This document shows positions 56,021 through 64,000 of a stretch of DNA of 64,000 nucleotides, piece after piece. Both the position numbers and the translations under genes were made by a program. Location: NCBI GenBank assembly GCA_002748065.1, contig PDRJ01000031.1:62001-126000 (forward strand). The letters run 5' to 3'. Under the pieces are notes generated by a model, which did no database searches, was not told the DNA's origin, and saw only the letters and a program-made list of their open reading frames with translations. This DNA comes from Bacteroidota bacterium. Lineage in GTDB: Bacteria; Bacteroidota; Bacteroidia; Bacteroidales; BM520. Positions within the stretch are counted from its first letter, which is position 1; each line of letters starts with the position of its first letter.

Positions 56021-59000
56021 ATGCGTATGAGATGTTGTTTGTGGTTGTGGCTCTTTGGAGCGTTGTTCCTGACGATGCTCCCCCGGGTGGCCTCTGCCCA
56101 GTTTTATAACGGGTCGCAGATGGAGTTTGGCCGCAAACGAGTACAATATCGGGATTTTGTGTGGTTCTACAACCGTTATGAGCGTTTTGATACCTACTTC
56201 TACCGGGGCGGAGAGATGCTTGCCAATCATGCTGCCGCCTATACCGACGCCTACATCGAAGAGATTGAACAAAGACTGGAGACACGGATTGATGATAAAC
56301 TGATTTTCATCGTCTATAATACCCTCGATGACCTTAAGCAGAGCAATATCGGCTACATGACCGGACAGCAGTACAACACCGGGGGTATCACCCATATTCT
56401 TGACAACAAGGTTTTTCTCTATTTTGATGGAGACATCACCCATTTTGAGCAGCAAATTCGTGCCGGCATTGCCCGGGTTTTGATTGATCAGATGACCCAA
56501 GGGGGATCTGTGGGAAGCCAGATTAAGAATGCGACACTGAAAAATTTCCCTTCCTGGTACATCGATGGGTTGGTCTCTTTCCTCTCCATTCCGTGGAGTA
56601 CGGAGATGGATGACCGGGCCAAAGATAACTTCTTGTCCGGGAGGTTTCGACGGTTCAATCACCTTCGGGGAGAAGATGCGCGGCTGGCCGGACACTCGTT
56701 ATGGTTTTTTATTGCCGCCACTTACGGGGAGTCCGTGATCCCCGATATCGTCTTTTTATCGAAGATGGGACGAAACACACAGGTGGGCTTTTCCTATGTG
56801 CTGGACCTCTCCTTCAAAAATCTGATCAATCAGTGGGAGGCCTTTTATAACGACCGTTACCGCTTAGACAAGAACACCTCCCGGCTTCCCGAATCCACGC
56901 TATTGAAGGAAAAACCCAACAAACACTTTGTCTATAACCGGGTGCGGGTGAGTCCCGGAGGACGGTATCTTGCCTACTCCTACAATGAGGCGGGAAAGTA
57001 TGTAGTTTATCTGAAGGATTTGGCCACCGGAAAGCGAAAAAGAGTACTGTCGCGAGGGAATCGTCTAAACGAAAAGGTGGATGAGACCTATCCCCTGTTA
57101 GCGTGGCACCCCTCCGGTGCCCTGTTGTCCATTGTCACCATCGAGAAGGGGGTGGTGAGGCTCTATTTCTACCATGTGGAAGAGAGGGAGAAAGAACGGA
57201 TCAACTTAGTGAATTACCAGCAAGTCCTGGATATTTCGTACAGCCCTGATGGTTCGAAACTGCTGCTTTCGGCCGTAAAACGGGGTCATAGCGACCTCTT
57301 TATTTATGATATCGCCTCCGGCTCCAACATGCAACTGACCAATGATGTGTACAATGATCTTCATCCGCGTTTTGTGGATGGAATGAGCCGCATTCTTTTT
57401 GCCTCCAACAGGGTCTCCGACACCCTCTTACCCTCCATGGATTCCCTCAAAGGGTTGGGGCTGCGGCCTGCCAATGACCTCTTTTTGATGGATTATCCCT
57501 TCAAGGGGGGAACATTACGCCGGATTACCCGTACACCCCATGCCAACGAGACCGCTCCTCTGGAAGTGGGACGAGGGCAATACCTGTTTCTCTCCGATGC
57601 GTCAGGGGTGACCAACCGTTATGTGGTGAAGGTGGACAGCACCCTGGCTTACGTGGATACCATTGCCCACTATCGTTACGCCTCCAGAAGCTATCCCGTA
57701 AGTGACTATTCCCGTGGGGTCCATGATTATCACTATGACCCCCGGTCGGGGATGTTGGCCGAGATACTCTTCCACGATCAAAGGTACTACACCTACTACG
57801 GTAAATCGGCGCAACAGTTTGGAGAGAAAGGATTGACAAATACGGTCTATATGGATGAGGTGTTGCGTAAAGAGGAAGAAGAGGGCGGAAAGAAAACGAG
57901 AAAAAGAGACCGTAAACACTTCGTCTCTGTTTACGAGCCCGACCGCTCTCCCGGACTCCCTCTTTATGACCGCTGGGGAGAAGGCAAAGGGACCGACTCC
58001 CTCTCTGCAGAGACCCCCTTTTTAGTGACTCCCGACTCGCTCCTCTTCGCCCCGGAGCCCCGGCAGGACCTCTTTAAGCCGGAAGATAAACGCAACTACT
58101 ACGTACAGTTTTCTTTGAATGAGATGGTGACACAGGTTGACTTTAACTCACTGAATTACACCTACCAACAATTCTCCGGTGGAGGGTCTCCCATCTACCT
58201 CAATACAGGATTCAATATTTTTACACAGATTGGCGTAACCGATGTGCTGGAGGATTATCGGATCATTGGAGGTGTTAAGTTGGGAGGAGCCCTCACCAAC
58301 AACGAATACATCCTGAATTATGCCGATCTTTCGGGTCAACTGGATAAGGAGCTTATTCTCCACCGTAAAGCCGACTTCGTCTACCTGACAGGAGGCTCCT
58401 CCTACGGTTATGCCGCTAAATTCAGGAACCATGAATTGCTCTATAAGCTGAGTTATCCATTAAACAGGGTACTGTATGTAGCGGCTACAGGTATTTTGCG
58501 AAGTGATAAGATCGTCTATCCCGCCACCAGTCCCCAGGAATTGGTACGTCCCAACGTGGTGCGCAATTGGGCCGGCCTAAAGGGAGAGTTGGTCTTTGAT
58601 AACAGCTATAAGTTGATGGATAATATCCTTCTGGGAACTCGTTTTAAACTTTTTGGCGAATATTACCAGTTGGTGGACAACACCTTCCACAACCTCTATG
58701 TGTGGGGCTTTGACTATCGCCGTTACGACCGGATTCACCGCACATTGATCTGGGCCAACCGCCTCTCAGGCTCCTCCTCTTTTGGAACAGACCGCCTGAT
58801 CTATTACATGGGCGGCGTCAATAACTGGATTGGTGCCCGTTTTGATACCCATACACCGGTGAGCGATGAAACCCATTATGTGTACCAGACACTGGCTACC
58901 AATATGCACGGGTTTGATCAAAACATCCGAAATGGAAATACCTTCCTTCTCTTTAACTCAGAGATTCGCTGGCCCCTCTTTCAATACCTCATCAATCGGC

Positions 59001-59296
59001 CGATCTCTGGAGAGTTTCTTAAAAATTTCCAGATTGTAGGATTCTGTGATGTGGGGACGGCATGGACCGGGTTGAGTCCCTACAGTGACGAGAATGCCCT
59101 CTATCGGGAAGAGTATGAGGATGGTACCCTTCGGGTAATCGTCAATGTGCAGAAAGAACCCATCGTGGCCGGCTACGGCCTGGGGGTCAGAACCCGCTTG
59201 CTGGGATATTTTGTGCGCTTGGATTGCAGCTGGGGCGTGCAGGATCAGGAGATCTTGCCTGCCAAGTGGTACTTTGGTCTGGGACTGGACTTCTAA
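56021..59296 (+). CDS. TolB-like propeller protein with N-terminal peptidase-like and C-terminal barrel parts
   Basis: Large exported protein (1091 residues), role unknown. Start at 56021 or 56027 (signal peptide CCLWLWLFGALFLTML...ASAQ). Residues about 20-290 resemble a peptidase-MA-like domain (PSWYIDGLVSFLS, then SLWFFIAATYGESVIPDIV) but no HExxH zinc motif is visible. Residues about 300-560 hold WD40/TolB-like repeats (VSPGGRYLAYSYNEAGK, ISYSPDGSKLLLSA, HPRFVDGMSRILFASNR). The C-terminal 400 residues are beta-strand rich and end with an aromatic C-terminus (WYFGLGLDF), as in BamA/D15-like outer-membrane barrels. Probably outer-membrane anchored. A -7-like TAATTTCG lies near 55950. Confidence 0.8.
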   Translation: MRMRCCLWLWLFGALFLTMLPRVASAQFYNGSQMEFGRKRVQYRDFVWFYNRYERFDTYFYRGGEMLANHAAAYTDAYIEEIEQRLETRIDDKLIFIVYNTLDDLKQSNIGYMTGQQYNTGGITHILDNKVFLYFDGDITHFEQQIRAGIARVLIDQMTQGGSVGSQIKNATLKNFPSWYIDGLVSFLSIPWSTEMDDRAKDNFLSGRFRRFNHLRGEDARLAGHSLWFFIAATYGESVIPDIVFLSKMGRNTQVGFSYVLDLSFKNLINQWEAFYNDRYRLDKNTSRLPESTLLKEKPNKHFVYNRVRVSPGGRYLAYSYNEAGKYVVYLKDLATGKRKRVLSRGNRLNEKVDETYPLLAWHPSGALLSIVTIEKGVVRLYFYHVEEREKERINLVNYQQVLDISYSPDGSKLLLSAVKRGHSDLFIYDIASGSNMQLTNDVYNDLHPRFVDGMSRILFASNRVSDTLLPSMDSLKGLGLRPANDLFLMDYPFKGGTLRRITRTPHANETAPLEVGRGQYLFLSDASGVTNRYVVKVDSTLAYVDTIAHYRYASRSYPVSDYSRGVHDYHYDPRSGMLAEILFHDQRYYTYYGKSAQQFGEKGLTNTVYMDEVLRKEEEEGGKKTRKRDRKHFVSVYEPDRSPGLPLYDRWGEGKGTDSLSAETPFLVTPDSLLFAPEPRQDLFKPEDKRNYYVQFSLNEMVTQVDFNSLNYTYQQFSGGGSPIYLNTGFNIFTQIGVTDVLEDYRIIGGVKLGGALTNNEYILNYADLSGQLDKELILHRKADFVYLTGGSSYGYAAKFRNHELLYKLSYPLNRVLYVAATGILRSDKIVYPATSPQELVRPNVVRNWAGLKGELVFDNSYKLMDNILLGTRFKLFGEYYQLVDNTFHNLYVWGFDYRRYDRIHRTLIWANRLSGSSSFGTDRLIYYMGGVNNWIGARFDTHTPVSDETHYVYQTLATNMHGFDQNIRNGNTFLLFNSEIRWPLFQYLINRPISGEFLKNFQIVGFCDVGTAWTGLSPYSDENALYREEYEDGTLRVIVNVQKEPIVAGYGLGVRTRLLGYFVRLDCSWGVQDQEILPAKWYFGLGLDF

Positions 59297-59370
59297 TATT
59301 TTTCCTCCTCTTTCCTTTTTTTGTTGGTTCTTTGTTAATAAATAAATCCCATAAAGGGGCGATTTCATCG

Positions 59371-59378
59371 TATATTTG
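59371..59378 (+). promoter_or_regulatory. -7 promoter element of nrdJ
   Basis: TATATTTG, exact TAnnTTTG match, about 100 bp before the nrdJ ATG. The leader shows no cobalamin riboswitch core that I can recognise. Confidence 0.55.
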
Positions 59379-59481
59379 TTCGGAGAAATCACCAGAATAC
59401 GCTACGGAATCGTTCCTCTTCGTGCCTATGGATCGAGAGGGGTGAGGTAGTTTCTATTCCCAACCTGAAGAGCCCAGCCTT

Positions 59482-62208
59482 ATGAGTAGTACAAGCAAAA
59501 AAACTTTCGCAACAGATCTATTTTCTCAAATGGAAGAGGAGGGTACCCACGAAGGGAATTCCACACAGGAGGGATCCCCCCTTGCCGTTCCCGAAGACCG
59601 AGCCAAAGATCAACCCGTTGTTAAAGCGCAGCAGAAAGCAGGGGCACAAAATATCCCGGAGGAGACCGCGGAGCTTAAAAGATATACCTTCGAAGAGGTT
59701 TTGGCCGAGGCAACGCGCTATTTTAAGGGCGATGAGTTGGCTGCGAGTGTATGGGTCAACAAATATGCGTTGAAGGATAGCGAAGGTAACCTATACGAGA
59801 AGTCACCGGATGCCATGCATCACCGCCTGGCCGCTGAGATTGCCCGCATAGAGAAAAGATACCCAAACCCCTTGCCGGAAGAGGTGATTTATGGGCTGTT
59901 GAAGAACTTTAATCATGTGGTTCCGGCAGGAAGCCCCATGTCAGGCATTGGAAACCGCTTTCAGGTGTCCTCCCTTTCAAACTGCTTTGTGATTGGCAAT
60001 CCGGGAAGCGCCGACTCCTATGGGGGCATTATGAAGATCGACCAAGAACAGGTTCAGTTGATGAAACGCCGTGGTGGCGTGGGGCATGACCTAAGCCACA
60101 TCAGGCCCACAGGAAGTCCTGTAAAAAATACCGCCCTCACCTCCACCGGGATCGTCCCCTTTATGGAGCGCTACTCCAACTCCACCCGGGAGGTGGCACA
60201 GGATGGAAGAAGGGGAGCACTGATGCTCTCCATCAGCATTAAACACCCCGATGCAGAACGTTTCATTGATGCCAAGCTCCAACAAGGCAAAGTTACCGGA
60301 GCCAATATCTCCGTAAAACTGACCGATGAATTTATGAAGGCTGTAAAGGAAAATAAACCCTTTACTCAACAGTTCCCCATAGACTCCTCTTCCCCACAGG
60401 TGGTGAAGGAGGTCGACGCACGTAAGCTGTGGGATAAAATCATCCATAATGCATGGGCTTCGGCAGAACCAGGTGTTCTTTTCTGGGATACGATTATCCG
60501 GGAATCTGTTCCCGACTGTTATGCTGACCACGGTTTTACCACCGTCTCTACCAACCCTTGCGGAGAGATCCCCTTGTGTCCTTACGACAGTTGCCGTCTC
60601 ATCGCTTTGAACCTCTATAGTTATGTGGAGAACCCCTTCTCCGCAAAGGCCCGTTTCGATACGGATAAGTTTGTACAACATGTTCATTATATCCAGCGTA
60701 TCATGGACGACATCCTCGATCTGGAGGTGGAGAAGGTAGATGCCATCTTGCGTAAAATAGAGGAGGATCCTGAAGAGGCCGAAACAAAACGTATTGAACG
60801 TAAACTATGGGAAAATATCCGGGAAAAAAGTTTGCAGGGGCGACGTGTCGGTATCGGGATCACGGCCGAAGGCGACATGCTGGCCGCATTGGGATTACAG
60901 TACGGTTCGGATCTCGGCATTGAGTTCTCTTCGGATGTGCATAAACTCCTTGCCATAGAGGCCTATCGTGCCTCGGTGAGGCTGGCCAAAGAGCGTGGTG
61001 CCTTCCCCCTCTATAACTTTGACAAAGAGCAACACAATCCCATGATCCTACGTATCGGGGAGAGTGACCCTGCCCTACTGGAGGAGATGCGCCGTTACGG
61101 TCGCCGAAACATTGCGCTGCTGACCATTGCCCCCACCGGCTCTGTGAGTATCTGTACGCAAACTACCTCAGGAATAGAGCCTGCATTTATGGTCTCCTAT
61201 ACCCGAAGGAGGAAGGTGAACCCCAATGATAAAAATGTGAAGATATCTTTTACCGATGAAGTGGGGGATACGTGGGAAGAGTATCGGGTTTTCCATCATA
61301 AATTCCTTGTGTGGCTGGAGGTCAATGGCTACGATATCGAGGAGGTTAAGCAGATGAGCGATGAGCAACTTGAAGCAGTAATCGCTCAATCGCCCTACCA
61401 CAAGTCTACCGCCAACGACATCGATTGGGTCTCCAAGGTGAAGATGCAGGGAGCCATCCAGCAATGGGTAGATCATAGCATCTCCGTTACGGTAAATATT
61501 CCCCAAAGTACCACGGAGGAGTTGGTGAGTGACATCTATATGACAGCGTGGGAATCAGGGTGTAAGGGAATGACTATCTACCGGGATGGGAGCCGCTCAG
61601 GAGTGCTGGTAGATACCTCCCAAAAACAGGAAGAGGAAGAGAGTGTTTTTCACGAGACCAAGGCTCCCACACGCCCCAAAACATTAGAGGCGGATATTGT
61701 ACGTTTCCAAAACAACTACACCAAGTGGATTGCCGTTGTGGGCCTTTTGGATGGGAAGCCCTATGAGATCTTCACCGGCCTTTCCGACGACTTCTTTATG
61801 CCACCCTACGTGGAGAAGGGTTGGGTGGTTAAGGAACGGGAAGAGGGAAAACGAAAGGCGAGATATGACTTCGTCTTTGAGGATAAACAGGGATACAAAG
61901 TGACCATGCAAGGGCTATCCCGCTCCTTCGATAAAGAGTACTGGAATTATGCCCGGCTGATCTCCGGCATCCTCAGGCATGGTATGCCCATCCCCTTTGC
62001 AGTGGACCTGATTCAAAACCTTACCCTGGACGATGACTCCATCAACACCTGGAAAAATGGGGTGGTTCGAACACTGAGAAAGTATATCAAAAACGGAACC
62101 AAATCATTGGAGGAAGAGGAGTGTCCGGAATGTGGCAACAAGGGAAGCCTGGTGTTTGAGGAGGGGTGTCTGATCTGTAGCGACTGTGGCTACAGCAAGT
62201 GTAGTTAG
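59482..62208 (+). CDS. nrdJ: Adenosylcobalamin-dependent ribonucleoside-diphosphate reductase (class II)
   Basis: Makes deoxyribonucleotides with vitamin B12 as radical source, so works with or without oxygen. 908 residues. An N-terminal stretch of about 65 residues is low-complexity and charged. The catalytic barrel has SNCFVIGNP and NPCGEIPLCPYDSC (finger-loop Asn-Cys-Glu set), GGVGHDLSHIRPTGSPVKN and APTGSVSICTQTTSGIEP. The C-terminus carries a CPECGNKG ... CLICSDCGYSKCS zinc-ribbon/redox tail with several cysteines. The stop codon TAG lies within the target duplication of an inserted 151-bp element, so the last codons or the stop may have been remade. Confidence 0.96.
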   Translation: MSSTSKKTFATDLFSQMEEEGTHEGNSTQEGSPLAVPEDRAKDQPVVKAQQKAGAQNIPEETAELKRYTFEEVLAEATRYFKGDELAASVWVNKYALKDSEGNLYEKSPDAMHHRLAAEIARIEKRYPNPLPEEVIYGLLKNFNHVVPAGSPMSGIGNRFQVSSLSNCFVIGNPGSADSYGGIMKIDQEQVQLMKRRGGVGHDLSHIRPTGSPVKNTALTSTGIVPFMERYSNSTREVAQDGRRGALMLSISIKHPDAERFIDAKLQQGKVTGANISVKLTDEFMKAVKENKPFTQQFPIDSSSPQVVKEVDARKLWDKIIHNAWASAEPGVLFWDTIIRESVPDCYADHGFTTVSTNPCGEIPLCPYDSCRLIALNLYSYVENPFSAKARFDTDKFVQHVHYIQRIMDDILDLEVEKVDAILRKIEEDPEEAETKRIERKLWENIREKSLQGRRVGIGITAEGDMLAALGLQYGSDLGIEFSSDVHKLLAIEAYRASVRLAKERGAFPLYNFDKEQHNPMILRIGESDPALLEEMRRYGRRNIALLTIAPTGSVSICTQTTSGIEPAFMVSYTRRRKVNPNDKNVKISFTDEVGDTWEEYRVFHHKFLVWLEVNGYDIEEVKQMSDEQLEAVIAQSPYHKSTANDIDWVSKVKMQGAIQQWVDHSISVTVNIPQSTTEELVSDIYMTAWESGCKGMTIYRDGSRSGVLVDTSQKQEEEESVFHETKAPTRPKTLEADIVRFQNNYTKWIAVVGLLDGKPYEIFTGLSDDFFMPPYVEKGWVVKEREEGKRKARYDFVFEDKQGYKVTMQGLSRSFDKEYWNYARLISGILRHGMPIPFAVDLIQNLTLDDDSINTWKNGVVRTLRKYIKNGTKSLEEEECPECGNKGSLVFEEGCLICSDCGYSKCS

Positions 62209-62358
62209 TGTCTGTCCACAAAGTCCGCGTTTTGAGAAGAGGCTGTCTAGAAAGTTCGAATTCGAGGCTTGCGAAGGCTGAAATAGGGGAGTTTACTGGG
62301 GTAAATGACCATTTGGAAGACAAGCGTAACGAAGAAGTCGGATTTTATAGACGGACTC
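62208..62358 (+). repeat. Full 151-bp MITE-like element, copy C, with target duplication
   Basis: Begins GTGTCTGTCC and ends GACGGACTC. The ends are inverted repeats that match at about 17 of 22 positions. It is flanked by TAGTTA at 62202-62207 and again at 62359-62364, a perfect 6-bp target duplication. The first base coincides with the G of the nrdJ stop codon. A small internal hairpin TTTAC/GTAAA is present. It has no coding capacity, so mobility would need a transposase elsewhere. Confidence 0.94.
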
Positions 62359-62379
62359 TAGTTAGAAACAGAACCCGCA

Positions 62380-62778
62380 TTAGAACCGACGTTTGTGATA
62401 GTCAAAATACTGATTGTCACGAAACTCGTTGATGCGATCCGCCAGGTGTAGGAAGATCGTCAGGTCGCGTGCCCTCAACCACTCCGCCGCCTCTTTTTTG
62501 CGGTTGCAAGCATCAGCAAAAGCAGCCAGGACCTCAAAATTGTTATTGCGCAACCATAGGTAAGCCTCCGTTTTATGGTCGATGGCACTATCCAGTGCAG
62601 CCAATTCCGGGTAACCATTTTTCATCAGCCAGTCGAAGGCACGCATATCACCGCGGATACAACTGGACAGCAGCCCCAATTCCGGATAGCCATTCTCCAT
62701 GAGCCACCGGTGTATCTCCGGATTCCCCCGAAAGGTCTCCCCAAAGGCAAGCAATACTTTTACCGGATACGTTTCCAT
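62380..62778 (-). CDS. Ankyrin-like repeat small protein
   Basis: 132 residues with no membrane segment or signal, probably cytoplasmic. About three tandem units of 32-33 residues share the pattern WL(M/R)xNG(Y/F)PELAALxxAI, for example IHRWLMENGYPELGLLSS, FDWLMKNGYPELAALDSA and YLWLRNNNFEVLAAFADA, as in a short helical ankyrin-type solenoid. Such proteins bind other proteins; the partner is unknown. The promoter element TATCTTTG ends six bases from the ATG, so the transcript should start at or inside the start codon. Confidence 0.75.
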   Translation of the reverse strand: METYPVKVLLAFGETFRGNPEIHRWLMENGYPELGLLSSCIRGDMRAFDWLMKNGYPELAALDSAIDHKTEAYLWLRNNNFEVLAAFADACNRKKEAAEWLRARDLTIFLHLADRINEFRDNQYFDYHKRRF

Positions 62779-62784
62779 CTATGG

Positions 62785-62792
62785 CAAAGATA
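62785..62792 (-). promoter_or_regulatory. -7 promoter element of the ankyrin-like gene
   Basis: TATCTTTG on the minus strand, six bases before the ATG. A TTTC stretch stands 19 nt upstream where TTTG would be expected. Confidence 0.55.
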
Positions 62793-62870
62793 ACACATCT
62801 TCCCCAAAGGAGAAAAGCCCCCTTAATCTGGCTCCTCCTCTCCCGGTTCCACTATTTCCAATTGTTTATG

Positions 62871-62878
62871 TACTTTTG
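62871..62878 (+). promoter_or_regulatory. -7 promoter element of the MORN-repeat gene
   Basis: TACTTTTG, exact TAnnTTTG match, 16 bp before the ATG at 62895. Confidence 0.55.
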
Positions 62879-62894
62879 GTCTGCAAAACCGATT

Positions 62895-64000
62895 ATGATG
62901 AAGAGGTATTATTTCATGGCCATATTCTTGCTGTTGGGTACTTTGACGCTCTATTCCCAAGATAGTTTAAGCATCTATTATCCGGGGGATACCCTGCTTA
63001 TGGCACAGGGGCCTGTAATGAATGACTCGGTGAGGCACGGCGTGTGGACCACCTACTATCGGAACGGGGCAAAGGAGTCGCAGGGTAGGATGCAGGAGGG
63101 GCAACATGTGGGCGTGTGGCACTACTGGTATCGCTACGGCACCAAGTGGAAGGTACGTCATTATGACAATGGAGTGGACTCCACGTGGTATGCTACGGGG
63201 GTCGTAAAATCCGCTGGTGAGGTGTTGGCCGGCGCCAAACAGGGAACCTGGAAGTACTATTACCCCGATGGCATATTGAAGGAAAAAGCACACTACGAAA
63301 AGGGGCTGAAACAGGGGATGGCCATAAGCTGGTTCGAAAATGGCGTACCCTCCTTTGAGGGAGCTTTTGTGGATGATAGCCTATCAGGATACTGCTACTG
63401 GTGGCGGGAGACGGGACAACCGGAGATGGAGGGAACTGTGGAGAAGGATCTCCAACAGGGGGTGTGGAAATTCTATCATCCCGATGGCACTCTGGGAAGC
63501 ACGGGCCCCTTCCGTAACGGTGTGCGACATGGAGAGTGGATCTACTATTACGAGTCGGGAGAGAAGTGGAAGAAAGGACGCTTTCAATATGGACTTAGGG
63601 AGGGCGAATGGGTCTTCTGGTACCCCCATGGAGGCGTTCATCACCGTGGTGCCTTTCTGAACGATAAGGAGCAAGGCCTCTGGAAGCAGTGGTACCCCGA
63701 TGGACAACTAAGCTACCAAGGGGAGTTCCATGAAGGAGAGATGCACGGTCGATGGGAGGGCTGGTATGAGGATGGGAAGAAGAAATACCTGAATCACTAT
63801 CGCCACAACCAACGCGATGGTGAATCTGTGTATTGGTACCAGAATGGTCGAAAGAAGTACCAGGGAAACTTCCGCGAAGGGATGCGAGACGGATCCTGGG
63901 AAGAGTGGTCACAGGGGGGTACCCCCATCTGCAAGGGAGCCTATAAAAAAGATGCCAAGGAGGGCCAATGGACCTTCTATGACCAGGCGGGAATCCCCGT
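62895..64000 (+). CDS. MORN/YwqK-repeat exported protein, cut by the window end
   Basis: Open frame running off the right edge after 368 codons without a stop. Two adjacent ATGs (62895, 62898). An N-terminal signal peptide (FMAIFLLLGTLTLYSQ) is followed by at least a dozen repeats of about 23 residues with the pattern G.W..YY.DG......Y..G...G (for example GVWTTYYRNGAKESQGRM and GTWKYYYPDGILKEKAHY), the MORN-2/YwqK antitoxin-like fold. Such proteins in Bacteroidota are exported beta-rich repeat proteins of unknown role; a toxin-antitoxin function should not be assumed. Only the 5' part is seen. Confidence 0.88.
   Translation, partial: MMKRYYFMAIFLLLGTLTLYSQDSLSIYYPGDTLLMAQGPVMNDSVRHGVWTTYYRNGAKESQGRMQEGQHVGVWHYWYRYGTKWKVRHYDNGVDSTWYATGVVKSAGEVLAGAKQGTWKYYYPDGILKEKAHYEKGLKQGMAISWFENGVPSFEGAFVDDSLSGYCYWWRETGQPEMEGTVEKDLQQGVWKFYHPDGTLGSTGPFRNGVRHGEWIYYYESGEKWKKGRFQYGLREGEWVFWYPHGGVHHRGAFLNDKEQGLWKQWYPDGQLSYQGEFHEGEMHGRWEGWYEDGKKKYLNHYRHNQRDGESVYWYQNGRKKYQGNFREGMRDGSWEEWSQGGTPICKGAYKKDAKEGQWTFYDQAGIP

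Noticed and set aside
59379..59481. Cobalamin riboswitch before nrdJ
   Set aside because: Expected for a B12 enzyme gene in some bacteria, but the conserved box was not found by eye.
62087..62323. Small minus-strand frames through the 151-bp element (LWTDT-type peptides), also at 18246-18485
   Set aside because: They arise from the repeat sequence itself, start inside neighbouring genes and are not preserved in all copies.

Overview
The window reads as chromosomal DNA of an anaerobic or facultatively anaerobic member of the Bacteroidota. Evidence: two or three proteins end in type IX secretion sorting domains (type A at 3962-5938 and probably 48567-49901, type B at 18562-21198). Many genes are preceded by the Bacteroidota -7 promoter element TAnnTTTG, sometimes with a TTTG -33 element. 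OstA-like and LptG-type LPS export genes are present. An indolepyruvate:ferredoxin oxidoreductase pair (iorAB) and a B12-dependent class II ribonucleotide reductase fit an oxygen-independent life style. The species cannot be named from this sequence alone. Most of the window is ordinary, tightly packed housekeeping DNA; one gene at the right edge is cut by the window end.

Layout: 0.2-6 kb (minus strand): an M23 lipoprotein, iorB-iorA and a secreted beta-propeller protein. 6.5-12.1 kb (plus): lptG, two group 1 glycosyltransferases, hisS and a thioredoxin-like protein. 12.3-15.7 kb (minus): anti-sigma factor, ECF sigma factor and lepA. 16-18.5 kb: gapA, whose 3' end runs into a tandem repeat, then a RhuM-type accessory gene. 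18.6-21.2 kb (minus): a large type B-sorted surface protein. 21.8-25.9 kb (plus): rel (ppGpp), a Fur-family regulator and purA. 26.1-32.8 kb (minus): infB, nusA, rimP and cysS. 33.1-34.5 kb: an AT-rich Schlafen/AlbA-domain gene. 34.7-41.4 kb (plus): a TetR-controlled, translationally coupled six-gene operon for a tripartite ABC-2 exporter. 41.6-48.7 kb: MltF-type transglycosylase, iron alcohol dehydrogenase, metal permease, small lipoprotein, arginine decarboxylase and PAP2 phosphatase. 48.6-53.3 kb (minus): gatE, gatD and a secreted DNase I-fold protein. 53.5-64 kb: OstA-like protein, MBL hydrolase, a 1091-residue TolB-propeller/barrel protein, nrdJ, an ankyrin-like small protein and a MORN-repeat protein that runs off the end.

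The most unusual content is a complete GatD+GatE pair, the Glu-tRNA(Gln) amidotransferase known as the archaeal type, placed as a normal operon in a bacterial chromosome. The second is a dispersed, non-coding, 151-bp inverted-repeat element (three full copies, at least five fragments) that looks like a MITE: two full copies have perfect 6-bp target duplications (TAGTTA and TAATTA), and copies lie preferentially just behind stop codons. Both AT-rich accessory genes (RhuM type and AlbA type) carry such an element just downstream and both carry traces of deleted neighbours, so these spots look like small insertion/deletion hot spots. Other points of interest are a two-hairpin leader before rimP-nusA-infB, promoters that imply very short or absent 5' leaders, and a 105-bp tail-to-tail gene overlap.
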